Under the pieces are notes generated by a model that saw nothing but the letters and a program-made list of their open reading frames with translations, searched no databases and had not been told where the DNA came from. Position numbers and translations under genes: made by a program. Positions 16,019-25,536 of a DNA stretch of 64,000 nucleotides are shown piece by piece (positions within the stretch are counted from its first letter, which is position 1; the number at the start of each line of letters is the position of its first letter). The DNA is from Streptomyces sp. NBC_00250 (GTDB taxonomy: Bacteria; Actinomycetota; Actinomycetes; Streptomycetales; Streptomycetaceae): positions 6,573,501-6,637,500 of the forward strand of contig NZ_CP108088.1 of the NCBI RefSeq assembly GCF_036192275.1, in the 5' to 3' direction.

Positions 16019-16984
16019 GTGAGTCCCAACGGCTCCGACCGCTCGTCGCGGCGCCCGATGCGGCGGAAGCTGCCGCAGGTGCTGACTGCGGGCCTGATCC
16101 TGGCGACAGCCACGGGCTGCTCGTACAACTGGGAAGACTTCCCCCGCCTTGGTATGCCCACGCCCGTCACGGAAGAGGCTCCCACGATCCTCTCCCTGTG
16201 GCAGGGCTCCTGGGCCGCCGCGCTCATCACCGGAATCCTGGTGTGGGGCCTGATCATCTGGTCCGTCATCTTCCACCGGCGGACCAGGACCAAGATCGAG
16301 GTCCCCCCGCAGACCCGTTACAACATGCCCATCGAGGCGCTGTACACGGTCACTCCGCTCATCATCGTGTCGGTCCTCTTCTACTTCACCGCGCGCGACG
16401 AGACGAAGCTCCTTTCGCTCGCCGACAAGCCGGCCCACACCATCAACGTGGTCGGCTATCAGTGGAGCTGGGGCTTCAACTACATCGAGAACGTGCCGGG
16501 TGTGAAGGGTGACGCGCAGACGGCCCCGAACCTCGACGCCATCCCGGACAAGTTCCAGGACGACTTCCCGGCGAACGCCGGCGGCGTCTACGACGCCGGT
16601 ATCCCCGGTGACCGCAACCCGCAGACCGGCAACCCGGGCCCGACCCTGTGGCTGCCGAAGGGTGAGAAGGTCCGGTTCGTCCTGACCTCCCGTGACGTCA
16701 TCCACTCCTTCTGGGTGGTCCCCTTCCTCATGAAGCAGGACGTCATCCCGGGTCACACCAACGCCTTCGAGGTCACCCCGACGCAGGAAGGCACCTTCCT
16801 CGGCAAGTGCGCCGAGCTGTGCGGTGTCGACCACTCCCGGATGCTCTTCAACGTCAAGGTGGTCTCTCCGGAGCGCTACCAGCAGCACCTGAAGGAGCTG
16901 GCCGAGAAGGGGCAGACCGGCTACATCCCGTCTGGCATCGAGCTGACGGACCCGGCCAGGAATGCGGAGAAGAACCAACTGTGA
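16019..16984 (+). CDS. ctaC: Cytochrome c oxidase subunit II
   Basis: Subunit II of the aa3 oxidase, which takes electrons from the bc1 complex through the CuA centre. 321 residues from GTG 16019, with GGGAAGG ten bases upstream. It has a basic N-terminus, a lipoprotein signal (ATATGC, Cys about 36), and two membrane helices (about 65-85 and 108-126). The cupredoxin domain carries the CuA ligands in [16 protein letters not shown]. The quinol/cytochrome-side aromatic motif is [10 protein letters not shown]. An actinobacterial insertion lies between the first strands of the domain (about 165-205). The stop overlaps the ctaD start (GTGA). Confidence 0.97.
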   Translation: MSPNGSDRSSRRPMRRKLPQVLTAGLILATATGCSYNWEDFPRLGMPTPVTEEAPTILSLWQGSWAAALITGILVWGLIIWSVIFHRRTRTKIEVPPQTRYNMPIEALYTVTPLIIVSVLFYFTARDETKLLSLADKPAHTINVVGYQWSWGFNYIENVPGVKGDAQTAPNLDAIPDKFQDDFPANAGGVYDAGIPGDRNPQTGNPGPTLWLPKGEKVRFVLTSRDVIHSFWVVPFLMKQDVIPGHTNAFEVTPTQEGTFLGKCAELCGVDHSRMLFNVKVVSPERYQQHLKELAEKGQTGYIPSGIELTDPARNAEKNQL

Positions 16985-18717
16985 GCATCCAAAACGAAAC
17001 CCAGGGTGCCGCCGCAGCTGAGGACTCGTACGAGAACGAGCTGCCCGTACGGCGCAAGCAGCCCGGCAACGTCGTGATCAAGTGGCTGACCACCACCGAC
17101 CACAAGACGATCGGGACGATGTACCTGGTCACGTCGTTCGTCTTCTTCTGCATCGGCGGACTCATGGCGCTCTTCATGCGCGCCGAGCTGGCCCGTCCGG
17201 GTACGCAGATCATGTCGAACGAGCAGTTCAACCAGGCGTTCACGATGCACGGCACGATCATGCTGCTGATGTTCGCGACGCCGCTGTTCGCCGGATTCGC
17301 GAACTGGATCATGCCGCTGCAGATCGGCGCGCCCGACGTGGCGTTCCCGCGGCTGAACATGTTCGCCTACTGGCTGTACCTCTTCGGCTCGATCATCGCG
17401 GTGGCCGGCTTCCTCACCCCGCAGGGTGCGGCCGACTTCGGCTGGTTCGCCTACTCCCCGCTGTCGGACGCCGTCCGCTCGCCGGGTGTCGGCGCCGACA
17501 TGTGGATCATGGGTCTGGCCTTCTCCGGCTTCGGCACGATCCTCGGTTCGGTCAACTTCATCACCACGATCATCTGCATGCGCGCTCCGGGCATGACGAT
17601 GTTCCGTATGCCGATCTTCACCTGGAACGTGCTGCTGACCGGTGTTCTGGTCCTGCTCGCCTTCCCGGTGCTGGCGGCCGCGCTGTTCGCCCTGGAGGCG
17701 GACCGCAAGTTCGGTGCCCATGTCTTCGACGCGGCCAACGGCGGCGCCTTGCTGTGGCAACACCTCTTCTGGTTCTTCGGACACCCAGAGGTGTACATCA
17801 TCGCCTTGCCCTTCTTCGGCATCGTCTCCGAGGTCATCCCGGTCTTCAGCCGCAAGCCGATGTTCGGCTACATCGGTCTGGTGGCCGCGACCATCGCGAT
17901 CGCCGGTCTGTCCGTGACCGTGTGGGCCCACCACATGTACGTCACAGGCGGCGTGCTCCTGCCGTTCTTCTCCTTCATGACGTTCCTCATCGCCGTACCG
18001 ACAGGCGTGAAGTTCTTCAACTGGATCGGAACGATGTGGAAGGGCTCGTTGTCCTTCGAGACACCGATGCTCTGGACGATCGGCTTCCTGATCACCTTCA
18101 CCTTCGGTGGTCTGACGGGCGTCATCCTGGCCTCGCCGCCGATGGACTTCCACGTCTCCGACTCGTACTTCGTCGTCGCGCACTTCCACTACGTCGTCTT
18201 CGGCACCGTGGTCTTCGCGATGTTCGCCGGCTTCCACTTCTGGTGGCCGAAGTTCACGGGCAAGATGCTGGACGAGCGGCTCGGCAAGATGACGTTCTGG
18301 ACGCTGTTCATCGGCTTCCACGGCACCTTCCTGGTGCAGCACTGGCTCGGTGCCGAGGGCATGCCGCGTCGTTACGCGGACTACCTCGACGCCGACGGCT
18401 TCACCGCGCTGAACACGATCTCGACGATCTCCTCCTTCCTGCTCGGTCTGTCGATCCTGCCGTTCCTCTACAACGTCTGGAAGACCGCCAAGTACGGCAA
18501 GAAGATCGAGGTCGACGACCCGTGGGGCTACGGCCGTTCGCTCGAATGGGCGACGTCCTGCCCGCCGCCGCGGCACAACTTCCTCACGCTGCCGCGGATC
18601 CGTTCGGAATCCCCGGCGTTCGACCTGCACCACCCTGAGATCGCCGCTCTCGACCAGCTCGAGAACAAGGGGCACGTGGTCGAGGCCCTCGCGGGCAGCA
18701 AGGAGGCCGGCAAGTGA
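16981..18717 (+). CDS. ctaD: Cytochrome c oxidase subunit I
   Basis: Catalytic, proton-pumping subunit of the aa3 oxidase, 578 residues with 12 expected membrane helices. The GTG start at 16981 overlaps the ctaC stop. Cofactor ligands are all present: heme a His in AFTMHGTIM, CuB His and the cross-linked Tyr in [10 protein letters not shown], the CuB pair in VWAHHMY and the heme a3/a pair in VAHFHYV. The K-channel region is intact. The long cytoplasmic C-terminus ([15 protein letters not shown]) is normal for actinobacteria. It overlaps ctaF by four bases. Confidence 0.98.
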   Translation: MSIQNETQGAAAAEDSYENELPVRRKQPGNVVIKWLTTTDHKTIGTMYLVTSFVFFCIGGLMALFMRAELARPGTQIMSNEQFNQAFTMHGTIMLLMFATPLFAGFANWIMPLQIGAPDVAFPRLNMFAYWLYLFGSIIAVAGFLTPQGAADFGWFAYSPLSDAVRSPGVGADMWIMGLAFSGFGTILGSVNFITTIICMRAPGMTMFRMPIFTWNVLLTGVLVLLAFPVLAAALFALEADRKFGAHVFDAANGGALLWQHLFWFFGHPEVYIIALPFFGIVSEVIPVFSRKPMFGYIGLVAATIAIAGLSVTVWAHHMYVTGGVLLPFFSFMTFLIAVPTGVKFFNWIGTMWKGSLSFETPMLWTIGFLITFTFGGLTGVILASPPMDFHVSDSYFVVAHFHYVVFGTVVFAMFAGFHFWWPKFTGKMLDERLGKMTFWTLFIGFHGTFLVQHWLGAEGMPRRYADYLDADGFTALNTISTISSFLLGLSILPFLYNVWKTAKYGKKIEVDDPWGYGRSLEWATSCPPPRHNFLTLPRIRSESPAFDLHHPEIAALDQLENKGHVVEALAGSKEAGK

Positions 18718-19112
18718 AGATCCAGGGCAAGATGTTCATCTGGCTGAGCGTCTTCATCCTTGCCATGGCCGTCCTGTACGGCGTCTGGTCGAAGGAGCCG
18801 GTCGGTACGACGGCGCTGTTCCTCGCGTTCGGCCTGGCCATCATGATCGGCTACTACCTGGCCTTCACGGCCAAGCGTGTCGACGCGATGGCGCAGGACG
18901 ACAAGGAGGCCGACGTCGCGGACGAGGCCGGTGAAGTGGGCTTCTTCGCCCCGCACAGCTGGCAGCCGCTGTCGCTGGCCGCCGGTGGCGCGCTCGCCTT
19001 CCTCGCCATCGCGATGGGCTGGTGGATCCTGTACTTCTCCGCCCCGCTGATCCTCGTCGGCCTGTTCGGCTGGGTCTTCGAGTTCTACCGCGGCGAGAAC
19101 CAGAACCAGTAG
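18714..19112 (+). CDS. ctaF: Cytochrome c oxidase subunit IV, actinobacterial type
   Basis: 132-residue membrane subunit found in actinobacterial bc1-aa3 supercomplexes. GTG 18714 overlaps the ctaD stop. It has four hydrophobic helices (about 8-25, 32-50, 88-106 and 108-125), with a charged loop between the second and third ([15 protein letters not shown]). A U-rich terminator follows, so ctaC-ctaD-ctaF is one transcript. Confidence 0.95.
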   Translation: MKIQGKMFIWLSVFILAMAVLYGVWSKEPVGTTALFLAFGLAIMIGYYLAFTAKRVDAMAQDDKEADVADEAGEVGFFAPHSWQPLSLAAGGALAFLAIAMGWWILYFSAPLILVGLFGWVFEFYRGENQNQ

Positions 19113-19139
19113 CGGTACCCGCTCCGCACCGGAGCGCCC

Positions 19140-19187
19140 AGAGGGGCCCGGACACTTCGTCACCGAAGTGCCCGGGCCCCTCTTTTG
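19140..19187 (+). terminator. Terminator of ctaC-ctaD-ctaF
   Basis: 20-bp stem with one mismatch (19140-19159 with 19164-19183), loop TCAC, followed by a run of T (19183-19187). Confidence 0.9.
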
Positions 19188-19233
19188 GCGCACTCGACGC
19201 GCTGGTGCCGAGGACAGTCTTTAGCGTGAAGTC

Positions 19234-20490
19234 ATGAACGACACGCCGCGCATTCGGACTGTTCTGAGCTGCACTCTTCTGGCCGTCACCGTCACCGCAG
19301 GCGCCTCGGCGTGTGCGGGCTCCGACGGCCATCCGCTGTCGGCGAGGGCGTATGACGCGGCGGACCAGCTCGCGGTCAGCGCCCCCGAGGACGGCGCCAA
19401 GGCGGACCCCGAGAAGCCCCTGGAGATCACCGCCAAGGGTGACGACGGCCGGATCACCGACGTCACCGCCACCGACGCCTCGGGCCACCACCTGGCGGGC
19501 GAACTCACCGCCGACGGCCGGCGCTGGCGCTCCACGGCCGCTCTGGCGGCCGGCGCCCGCTACACCGTTCGGGTGTCCACCGAGGACGAGGACGGCGCTC
19601 CAGGCGCCCGTACGTTCACTTTCGAGACGGCCCCCGCCAAGCGGGCCCTCACCGTGGCCTTCGGCCCGGAGGCGGGCACGTACGGCGTCGGGCAGCCCAT
19701 CACGGCCGACCTCAGCCTCCCTGTCAAGGACCGCGCGGCCCGCGCGGTCGTCGAACGGGCCCTCAAGGTCCGCTCCACGCCCTTTGTCGAGGGCGCCTGG
19801 TACTGGGTGGACGACAAGAAGCTGCACTTCCGTCCGAAGGAGTACTGGCCCGCGGGCGCGAGCGTCACGGTCACCGGCAACCTGGACGGCCTCAAGGTCG
19901 GCGACAAGCTCTACGGCGGCGCGTCCAAGCCCCTGAAGCTCACCATCGGCGACCGGATCGAGGCCGTCGCGGACGCCGGGTCCCACTACATGACCGTGCG
20001 ACGCAACGGAGAAGTGATCAATACCATTCCGGTGACCACCGGCAAACCGGGCTTCTCCACCCGAAACGGTGTCAAGGTGGTCCTCGGCAAGGAGTACTAC
20101 GTCCGGATGCGGGGCACCAGCATCGGCATCGCCGAAGGCAGCTCCGAGTCGTACGACCTGCCCGTCTACTACGCCACCCGGGTCACCTGGAGCGGTGAAT
20201 ACGTCCACGCCGCGCCCTGGTCGGTCGGCTCGCAGGGCGTGGCGAACGTGAGCCACGGCTGTGTCGGCATGTCGACAGGGAACGCGGCCTGGTTCTACGA
20301 GACCGTCCGCCCCGGCGACATCGTCAGCGTCGTCAACAGCTCCGGCGACACGATGGACACCTTCGGCAACGGCTTCGGCGACTGGAACATGCCGTGGGCC
20401 AAGTGGCGGGAGGGCAGCGCCCTGGTGGAGGCCGCCGGAAACCCGGTGGCCACCACGGAGAAGGCCCGCCTCAGGCCCCTCCCCCTCTAG
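19234..20490 (+). CDS. L,D-transpeptidase with Ig-like domains
   Basis: Exported enzyme that makes 3-3 crosslinks in peptidoglycan. 418 residues from ATG 19234. The signal segment ends near ASACAG (Cys about 27), which looks like a lipobox with Ala at -3, so the lipid anchor is likely but not certain. Two Ig-like beta domains (about 45-240) position the catalytic YkuD domain (about 245-375), whose nucleophile is the Cys in VSHGCVGMS with its His and a nearby Gly. TAGCGT lies 6 bases before the ATG, so the mRNA may be leaderless. It sits between the two halves of the cta/qcr cluster, which links wall synthesis and respiration only by position. Confidence 0.95.
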   Translation: MNDTPRIRTVLSCTLLAVTVTAGASACAGSDGHPLSARAYDAADQLAVSAPEDGAKADPEKPLEITAKGDDGRITDVTATDASGHHLAGELTADGRRWRSTAALAAGARYTVRVSTEDEDGAPGARTFTFETAPAKRALTVAFGPEAGTYGVGQPITADLSLPVKDRAARAVVERALKVRSTPFVEGAWYWVDDKKLHFRPKEYWPAGASVTVTGNLDGLKVGDKLYGGASKPLKLTIGDRIEAVADAGSHYMTVRRNGEVINTIPVTTGKPGFSTRNGVKVVLGKEYYVRMRGTSIGIAEGSSESYDLPVYYATRVTWSGEYVHAAPWSVGSQGVANVSHGCVGMSTGNAAWFYETVRPGDIVSVVNSSGDTMDTFGNGFGDWNMPWAKWREGSALVEAAGNPVATTEKARLRPLPL

Positions 20491-20511
20491 GGCTCGGTTC
20501 TCCTCCGGGGC

Positions 20512-20608
20512 GCCGAAGCCGGGGGAACAGGGCCGACCGTGCTCGACCTGCTCGTTCCTCGCAGGCCTCCGCGCGCTCGGCCCTGTTCCCCCGGCGCGCC
20601 ACTTCGGC
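20512..20608. repeat. Branched inverted repeat between convergent genes
   Basis: Perfect 18-bp arms (20519-20536 with 20577-20594) enclose 40 bases that contain a second small stem (CCTGC 20547-20551, GCAGG 20561-20565). Outer 7-bp arms GCCGAAG/CTTCGGC (20512-20518, 20602-20608) extend it with a 7-base bulge. It is larger than a normal terminator but lies where one is expected. Confidence 0.7.
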
Positions 20609-20628
20609 TCACTCGCCGTGTGCGGCGA

Positions 20629-21030
20629 CTACGCGTCGATCGACAGGCGCGAGCGGATCAGGGCGGCCAAGGACGCCGCGAACTCGACCGGTTCCACCGG
20701 AAGGGTGACCGCGGCGTCCGCGCGGCTCCAGGTGGCCAGCCAGGCGTCCTGCGGGCGGCCGATGAGCAGCAGTACCGGCGGGCACCGGAAGACCTCGTCC
20801 TTGATCTGCCGGCAGACCCCCATGCCGCCGGCGGGCACCGCCTCGCCGTCCAGGACGCAGACGTCGATGCCGCCCTCGTCCAGGTGCTTCAGCACCGCGG
20901 GCAGGGTCGCGCACTCCACGAACTCGACCGGGGGAACGTCCGACGCGGGCCTGCGCCCGGCCGCCAGCCGTACCTGCTCGCGGGTGTTCGCGTCGTCGCT
21001 GTAGACCAGGACCGTGGCACTCGACTGCAT
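20629..21030 (-). CDS. Atypical receiver-domain protein
   Basis: 133-residue stand-alone CheY-like protein. ATG 21030 has CGGAGGAACG upstream, which decides the start. The fold is readable: strand 1 TVLVYSDDANTRE with the acidic pair, strand 3 DVCVLDGEA with a possible phospho-Asp, and strand 4 VLLLIGRPQ. The conserved Lys after strand 5 is missing; the motif reads VTLPVEP where YLTKP is usual. The Thr/Ser of strand 4 is also replaced. It may not be phosphorylated, and may act as a protein-binding module. There is no output domain. It sits on the opposite strand between ctaF and ctaE, a position that appears conserved in Streptomyces. Confidence 0.8.
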   Translation of the reverse strand: MQSSATVLVYSDDANTREQVRLAAGRRPASDVPPVEFVECATLPAVLKHLDEGGIDVCVLDGEAVPAGGMGVCRQIKDEVFRCPPVLLLIGRPQDAWLATWSRADAAVTLPVEPVEFAASLAALIRSRLSIDA

Positions 21031-21221
21031 CGTTCCTCCGGCTGGGAAGGCGGTTGGGTCGTCGTCGACCGATGCGCGGATGCTACTCCGGTCCACACTC
21101 CGTCAACACCCGTTCAACACCTGTTCGAAGGGCGCCCGGGGGGCCTCGCACTGGGCCGTTCGGGCTGGACACACCCCTCTGACACTCCGAACGGCACCCC
21201 CCGGAGTGAGGGCGGGATAAG

Positions 21222-21242
21222 CGACCGACATAATGTCGGTCG
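21222..21242. promoter_or_regulatory. Perfect palindrome over the ctaE promoter
   Basis: CGACCGACA-TAA-TGTCGGTCG: 9-base arms around three bases. The centre forms the likely -10 box TAATGT (21231-21236) of ctaE-qcrCAB. A dimeric repressor bound here would block the promoter. I cannot assign it to a known regulator. Confidence 0.65.
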
Positions 21243-21853
21243 TGGCGACAGTAACGACAGTAGAAACAGGGCACGCGCACCCGTCGGTCAATCGACCGAA
21301 CCTCACCAGCGTCGGAACCATCATCTGGTTGAGCTCCGAGCTGATGTTCTTCGCGGCCCTCTTCGCGATGTACTTCACCCTGCGATCCGTGATGGGTGCC
21401 GAGTTCTGGGCGGAAAAGGCCTCGGCCTTGAACTTCCCGTTCTCGGCCACCAACACCACGATCCTGGTGCTCTCCTCACTCACCTGCCAGCTCGGCGTCT
21501 TCGCCGCGGAGCGGGGCGACGTGAAGAAGCTCAGGTCGTGGTTCATCATCACGTTCGTGATGGGTGCGATCTTCATCGGCGGCCAGGTCTTCGAGTACAC
21601 CGAGCTGGTGAAGAAGGACGGCCTCTCGCTGTCCTCGGACCCGTACGGCTCCGTGTTCTACCTGACCACCGGCTTCCACGGCCTGCACGTGACGGGCGGT
21701 CTCATCGCCTTCCTGCTGGTCCTCGGCCGAACGTACGCCGCCAAGAGGTTCACTCACGAGCAGGCAACCGCCGCCATCGTCGTGTCCTACTACTGGCACT
21801 TCGTCGATGTCGTCTGGATCGGCCTCTTCGCCACGATCTACATGATCAAGTAA
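21233..21853 (+). CDS. ctaE: Cytochrome c oxidase subunit III
   Basis: Membrane subunit III of the aa3 oxidase, 206 residues from ATG 21233, or 203 from GTG 21242. The second fits a leaderless transcript from TAATGT at 21231-21236, and no Shine-Dalgarno serves the first. Five hydrophobic helices are visible, and the family motifs are FHGLHVTGG and [11 protein letters not shown] near the C-terminus. It is the first gene of the ctaE-qcrC-qcrA-qcrB unit. A 21-bp palindrome overlaps its promoter and first codons. Confidence 0.96.
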   Translation: MSVVATVTTVETGHAHPSVNRPNLTSVGTIIWLSSELMFFAALFAMYFTLRSVMGAEFWAEKASALNFPFSATNTTILVLSSLTCQLGVFAAERGDVKKLRSWFIITFVMGAIFIGGQVFEYTELVKKDGLSLSSDPYGSVFYLTTGFHGLHVTGGLIAFLLVLGRTYAAKRFTHEQATAAIVVSYYWHFVDVVWIGLFATIYMIK

Positions 21854-21927
21854 TCGGCGCCGCCGTCACGGCGGACCGAGACATCCAGCAAGCATCGACG
21901 CAGAAGATCCTGACACCGGGGTAATCC

Positions 21928-22737
21928 GTGAAAAAGCTCTCCGCACGACGACGCCATCCGCTGGCGGCGGTCGTCGTCCTACTTCTCGCGCTGGCGGCCA
22001 CTGGGGGGCTGTACGCCGCGTTCGCGCCTGCGAGCACGGCGAAGGCCGATGAAACCGCCCAGTCCCTCGCCATCGAGGAGGGCAAGAAGCTCTACTCCGT
22101 CGGCTGCGCCAGCTGCCACGGAACCGGCGGTCAGGGCACCACTGACGGCCCCTCCCTCGTCGGCGTCGGTTCGGCCGCCGTCGACTTCCAGGTCGGCACG
22201 GGTCGCATGCCGGCCCAGCAGCCGGGCGCCCAGGTCCCGAAGAAGAAGGTCATCTACTCGCAGGCTGAGATCGATCAGCTCGCGGCGTACGTGGCGTCTC
22301 TCGGTGCCGGTCCGATCACGCCGACCGAGAGCCAGTACAGCCCTGACGGTGCCGACATCGCCAAGGGTGGCGAGCTGTTCCGCACCAACTGTGCCCAGTG
22401 CCACAACTTCACCGGTGAGGGTGGCGCGCTGACCTACGGCAAGTACGCCCCGAGCCTCGAAGGCGTGAGCCCGAAGCACCTCTACGAGGCCATGCAGACC
22501 GGCCCGCAGAACATGCCCTCCTTCCCGGACACGACGATGCCCGAGAAGGAGAAGAAGGACATCATCGCGTACGTCCAGGCCGTCAACAGCGACAAGGCCG
22601 ACAACCCGGGCGGTCTCAAGCTCGGTGGCCTCGGCCCCGTCAGCGAGGGCCTGTTCGCCTGGGTCTTCGGTCTGGGTGCGCTGATCGCAGTTGCCATCTG
22701 GGTCGCGGCCCACACCGCTAAGGCCAAGAAGTCATGA
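21928..22737 (+). CDS. qcrC: bc1 complex diheme cytochrome c subunit
   Basis: 269-residue cytochrome cc that replaces separate c1 and soluble c in actinobacteria and carries electrons to CuA of the oxidase. GTG 21928 follows a signal-anchor start (RRRHPLAAVVVLLLALAATGG). Two cytochrome c domains carry the heme sites CASCH (about 55) and CAQCH (about 155), with distal Met in RMPAQQ and NMPSF. A C-terminal helix (about 240-260) anchors the protein. The stop overlaps the qcrA start. Confidence 0.97.
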   Translation: MKKLSARRRHPLAAVVVLLLALAATGGLYAAFAPASTAKADETAQSLAIEEGKKLYSVGCASCHGTGGQGTTDGPSLVGVGSAAVDFQVGTGRMPAQQPGAQVPKKKVIYSQAEIDQLAAYVASLGAGPITPTESQYSPDGADIAKGGELFRTNCAQCHNFTGEGGALTYGKYAPSLEGVSPKHLYEAMQTGPQNMPSFPDTTMPEKEKKDIIAYVQAVNSDKADNPGGLKLGGLGPVSEGLFAWVFGLGALIAVAIWVAAHTAKAKKS

Positions 22738-23786
22738 GTAGCCAAGAGATTCCAGAAGAGAACCTGCCGGCAGGGCAGGACACCGCGCACGGCGCGGTGA
22801 AGGTCGCCGACGACCCGTTCGCCGACCCGGGCCTTCCGCCCCACAAGCCCCGCATCCAGGACATCGACGAGCGGGCCGCCCGTCGGTCCGAGCGCGCGGT
22901 GGCGTTCATGTTCACGCTGTCGATGCTGGCCACGATCGGCTTCATCGCCTCGTACGTGATCTTCCCGGTCGACAAGATCGTGTACATCTGGCCCTTCGGC
23001 CGGGTGTCCGCGCTCAACTTCGCGCTGGGCTGGACCCTGGGTCTCGCGCTCTTCTTCATCGGCGCGGGCGCGGTCCACTGGGCCCGCACCCTGATGTCCG
23101 ACGTCGAGATCGCGGACGAGCGGCACCCGATCGCGGCCGACGCCGAGACCAAGGCGAAGGTCATGTCGGACTTCGCGGCCGGTGCCGCCGAGTCGGGCAT
23201 GGGCCGCCGCAAGCTCATCCGCAACACGATGTTCGGCGCGCTGTCGCTCGTTCCGCTCTCCGGCCTCGTGCTGCTGCGTGACATGGGCCCGCTGCCCGAG
23301 AAGAAGCTCCGGACCACCATGTGGGCCAAGGGCCTTCAGCTCATCAACATGAACACGCACGAGCCGCTGCGTCCCGAGGACGTCGCGGTCGGTTCGCTGA
23401 CCTTCGCGATGCCGGAAGGCCTCTCGGAGCACGACCACCACTTCCAGACCGAGATCGCCAAGGCCGCCCTGATGATCGTCCGGATCCAGCCGGAGGACAT
23501 CAAGGACAAGCGCGAGCTCGAGTGGTCGCACGAGGGCATCGTCGCCTTCTCGAAGATCTGCACCCACGTGGGCTGCCCGATCTCCCTGTACGAGCAGCAG
23601 ACGCACCACGTCCTCTGCCCGTGCCACCAGTCCACCTTCGACCTCTCCGACGGCGCCCGCGTCATCTTCGGCCCGGCCGGTCACGCCCTCCCGCAGCTGC
23701 GGATCGGCGTGAACGACAAGGGCTTCCTGGAGGCGCTCGGCGACTTCGACGAGCCCGTCGGTCCTTCCTTCTGGGAGCGCGGATGA
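22734..23786 (+). CDS. qcrA: bc1 complex Rieske iron-sulfur subunit
   Basis: 350-residue Rieske protein. ATG 22734 overlaps the qcrC stop (ATGA). It has three N-terminal membrane helices (about 58-78, 95-115 and 165-185), as in other actinobacterial QcrA, and a longer cytoplasmic start. The 2Fe-2S ligands are in CTHVGC and CPCHQS near residues 280-305. The stop overlaps the qcrB start. Confidence 0.97.
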   Translation: MSSQEIPEENLPAGQDTAHGAVKVADDPFADPGLPPHKPRIQDIDERAARRSERAVAFMFTLSMLATIGFIASYVIFPVDKIVYIWPFGRVSALNFALGWTLGLALFFIGAGAVHWARTLMSDVEIADERHPIAADAETKAKVMSDFAAGAAESGMGRRKLIRNTMFGALSLVPLSGLVLLRDMGPLPEKKLRTTMWAKGLQLINMNTHEPLRPEDVAVGSLTFAMPEGLSEHDHHFQTEIAKAALMIVRIQPEDIKDKRELEWSHEGIVAFSKICTHVGCPISLYEQQTHHVLCPCHQSTFDLSDGARVIFGPAGHALPQLRIGVNDKGFLEALGDFDEPVGPSFWERG

Positions 23787-25405
23787 GCACCGTGACCGAT
23801 ACCAAGAAAGCGCCCGCCGGTGAGCGGGTCGCCGACTGGGCCGACGGTCGCCTGGGGATCTACACGCTGGCCAAGGCCAACATGCGGAAGATCTTCCCGG
23901 ACCACTGGTCCTTCATGCTGGGCGAGATCTGCCTCTACAGCTTCCTCATCATCATCCTGACGGGCGTCTATCTGACGATGTTCTTCCACCCGTCGATGAA
24001 CGAGGTGGAGTACGTCGGACCGTACGTCCCGCTCCAGGGACAGCTGATGTCCGAGGCGTTCAACTCGACCATGCACATCTCGTTCGAGGTGCGCGGTGGT
24101 CTGCTGATCCGGCAGATCCACCACTGGGCGGCGCTGATCTTCCTCGCCGGCATGTTCGTGCACATGATGCGCGTGTTCTTCACGGGTGCGTTCCGCAAGC
24201 CCCGTGAGATCAACTGGCTGTTCGGCTTCCTGCTGTTCTTCCTGGGCATGTTCACCGGCTTCACCGGTTACTCGCTCCCGGACGACCTGCTCTCCGGCAC
24301 CGGTGTCCGCTTCATGCAGGGCGCGATCCTGTCCGTCCCGGTCATCGGCACGTACCTGTCGATGTTCCTGTTCGGCGGGGAGTTCCCCGGCGGCGACTTC
24401 GTGGCCCGGTTCTACTCGGCCCACATCCTGCTGCTGCCCGGCATCATGCTCGGCCTCGTGGTGGCCCACCTCATCCTGGTGTTCTTCCACAAGCACACGC
24501 AGTTCGAGGGCCCCGGCCGCACGAACAAGAACGTCGTGGGCATGCCGCTGCTGCCGGTCTACATGGCCAAGGCCGGAGGCTTCTTCTTCCTGGTCTTCGG
24601 TGTCATCGCGGTCATCTCCGCGATCGCCTCGATCAACCCCATCTGGGCCATCGGCCCGTACCGCCCGGACCAGGTGTCCACCGGCGCCCAGCCCGACTGG
24701 TACATGGGCTTCGCCGAGGGTCTGATCCGTGTCATGCCGGGCTGGGAGATCAACCTCTGGGGCCACACGCTGGTCCTGGGCGTGATGATCCCGCTGGCGG
24801 TCTTCCCGGCGGTCCTCGCGGCGATCGCGGTCTACCCGTTCATCGAGTCGTGGATCACCGGCGACAAGCGCGAGCACCACATCGCGCAGCGCCCGCGCAA
24901 CGCTCCGACGCGCACCGGTTTCGGTGTCGCCTGGATCACCGCGTACATGATCATGCTGGTGGGTGGTGGAAACGACCTCTGGGCGACCCACTTCCACCTG
25001 TCGCTCAACTCGATCACCTGGTTCGTGCGGATCTTCTTCTTCGTCGGCCCGGTCATCGCGTTCGTCGTCACCAAGCGGATCTGCCTCGGCCTCCAGCGCC
25101 GCGACAAGGACAAGGTGCTGCACGGCCGCGAGTCCGGCATCATCAAGCGCCTGCCGCACGGTGAGTTCGTCGAGATCCACGAGCCGCTCAGCCAGGGCGA
25201 GAGGCACCGCCTCACCGCGCACGAGCAGTACGAGGCCGCGGAGCTTCCGCCGGCCGTCGACGAGAACGGTGTCGAGCGCAAGATCGGGCGCATGGAGAAG
25301 CTCCGGGTCAAGCTCAACAAGGGCTACTACGGCGACGACAACCAGATCGCCAAGCCCACGGTGGAGGAGTACAAGGAGATCGAGAGCGGCCACGGCCACC
25401 ACTGA
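23783..25405 (+). CDS. qcrB: bc1 complex cytochrome b subunit
   Basis: 540-residue quinol-oxidising membrane subunit. ATG 23783 overlaps the qcrA stop; the frame is open further upstream but belongs to qcrA. Heme b ligands are the paired His in the IHHWAALIF and HMMRVF region and in SAHILLLPG and HLILVFFHKH. The Qo motif reads PDWYMGFAEG in place of PEWY, a normal actinobacterial variant. A long charged C-terminal extension (about 420-540) ends in a His/Gly tail. A hairpin terminator closes the unit. Confidence 0.97.
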   Translation: MSTVTDTKKAPAGERVADWADGRLGIYTLAKANMRKIFPDHWSFMLGEICLYSFLIIILTGVYLTMFFHPSMNEVEYVGPYVPLQGQLMSEAFNSTMHISFEVRGGLLIRQIHHWAALIFLAGMFVHMMRVFFTGAFRKPREINWLFGFLLFFLGMFTGFTGYSLPDDLLSGTGVRFMQGAILSVPVIGTYLSMFLFGGEFPGGDFVARFYSAHILLLPGIMLGLVVAHLILVFFHKHTQFEGPGRTNKNVVGMPLLPVYMAKAGGFFFLVFGVIAVISAIASINPIWAIGPYRPDQVSTGAQPDWYMGFAEGLIRVMPGWEINLWGHTLVLGVMIPLAVFPAVLAAIAVYPFIESWITGDKREHHIAQRPRNAPTRTGFGVAWITAYMIMLVGGGNDLWATHFHLSLNSITWFVRIFFFVGPVIAFVVTKRICLGLQRRDKDKVLHGRESGIIKRLPHGEFVEIHEPLSQGERHRLTAHEQYEAAELPPAVDENGVERKIGRMEKLRVKLNKGYYGDDNQIAKPTVEEYKEIESGHGHH

Positions 25406-25444
25406 TCACCTGGATCCTCCGACTTTCTGAAGTCGCCACAGCGG

Positions 25445-25476
25445 GAGCCCCGTCCATTCGATGGACGGGGCTCTTT
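25445..25476 (+). terminator. Terminator of ctaE-qcrCAB
   Basis: Perfect 13-bp stem (25445-25457 with 25461-25473), loop TCG, then TTT. Confidence 0.88.
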
Positions 25477-25536
25477 GCCGTCCCCGGGGGTCGATAGGGT
25501 GGAGCCCTAGCCGTTACGGACTCACCAGGAGCTGCC

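Noticed and set aside
23321..23782. Upstream extension of qcrB
   Set aside because: Lies in another frame of qcrA; the ATG at 23783 with ATGA overlap is the true start.
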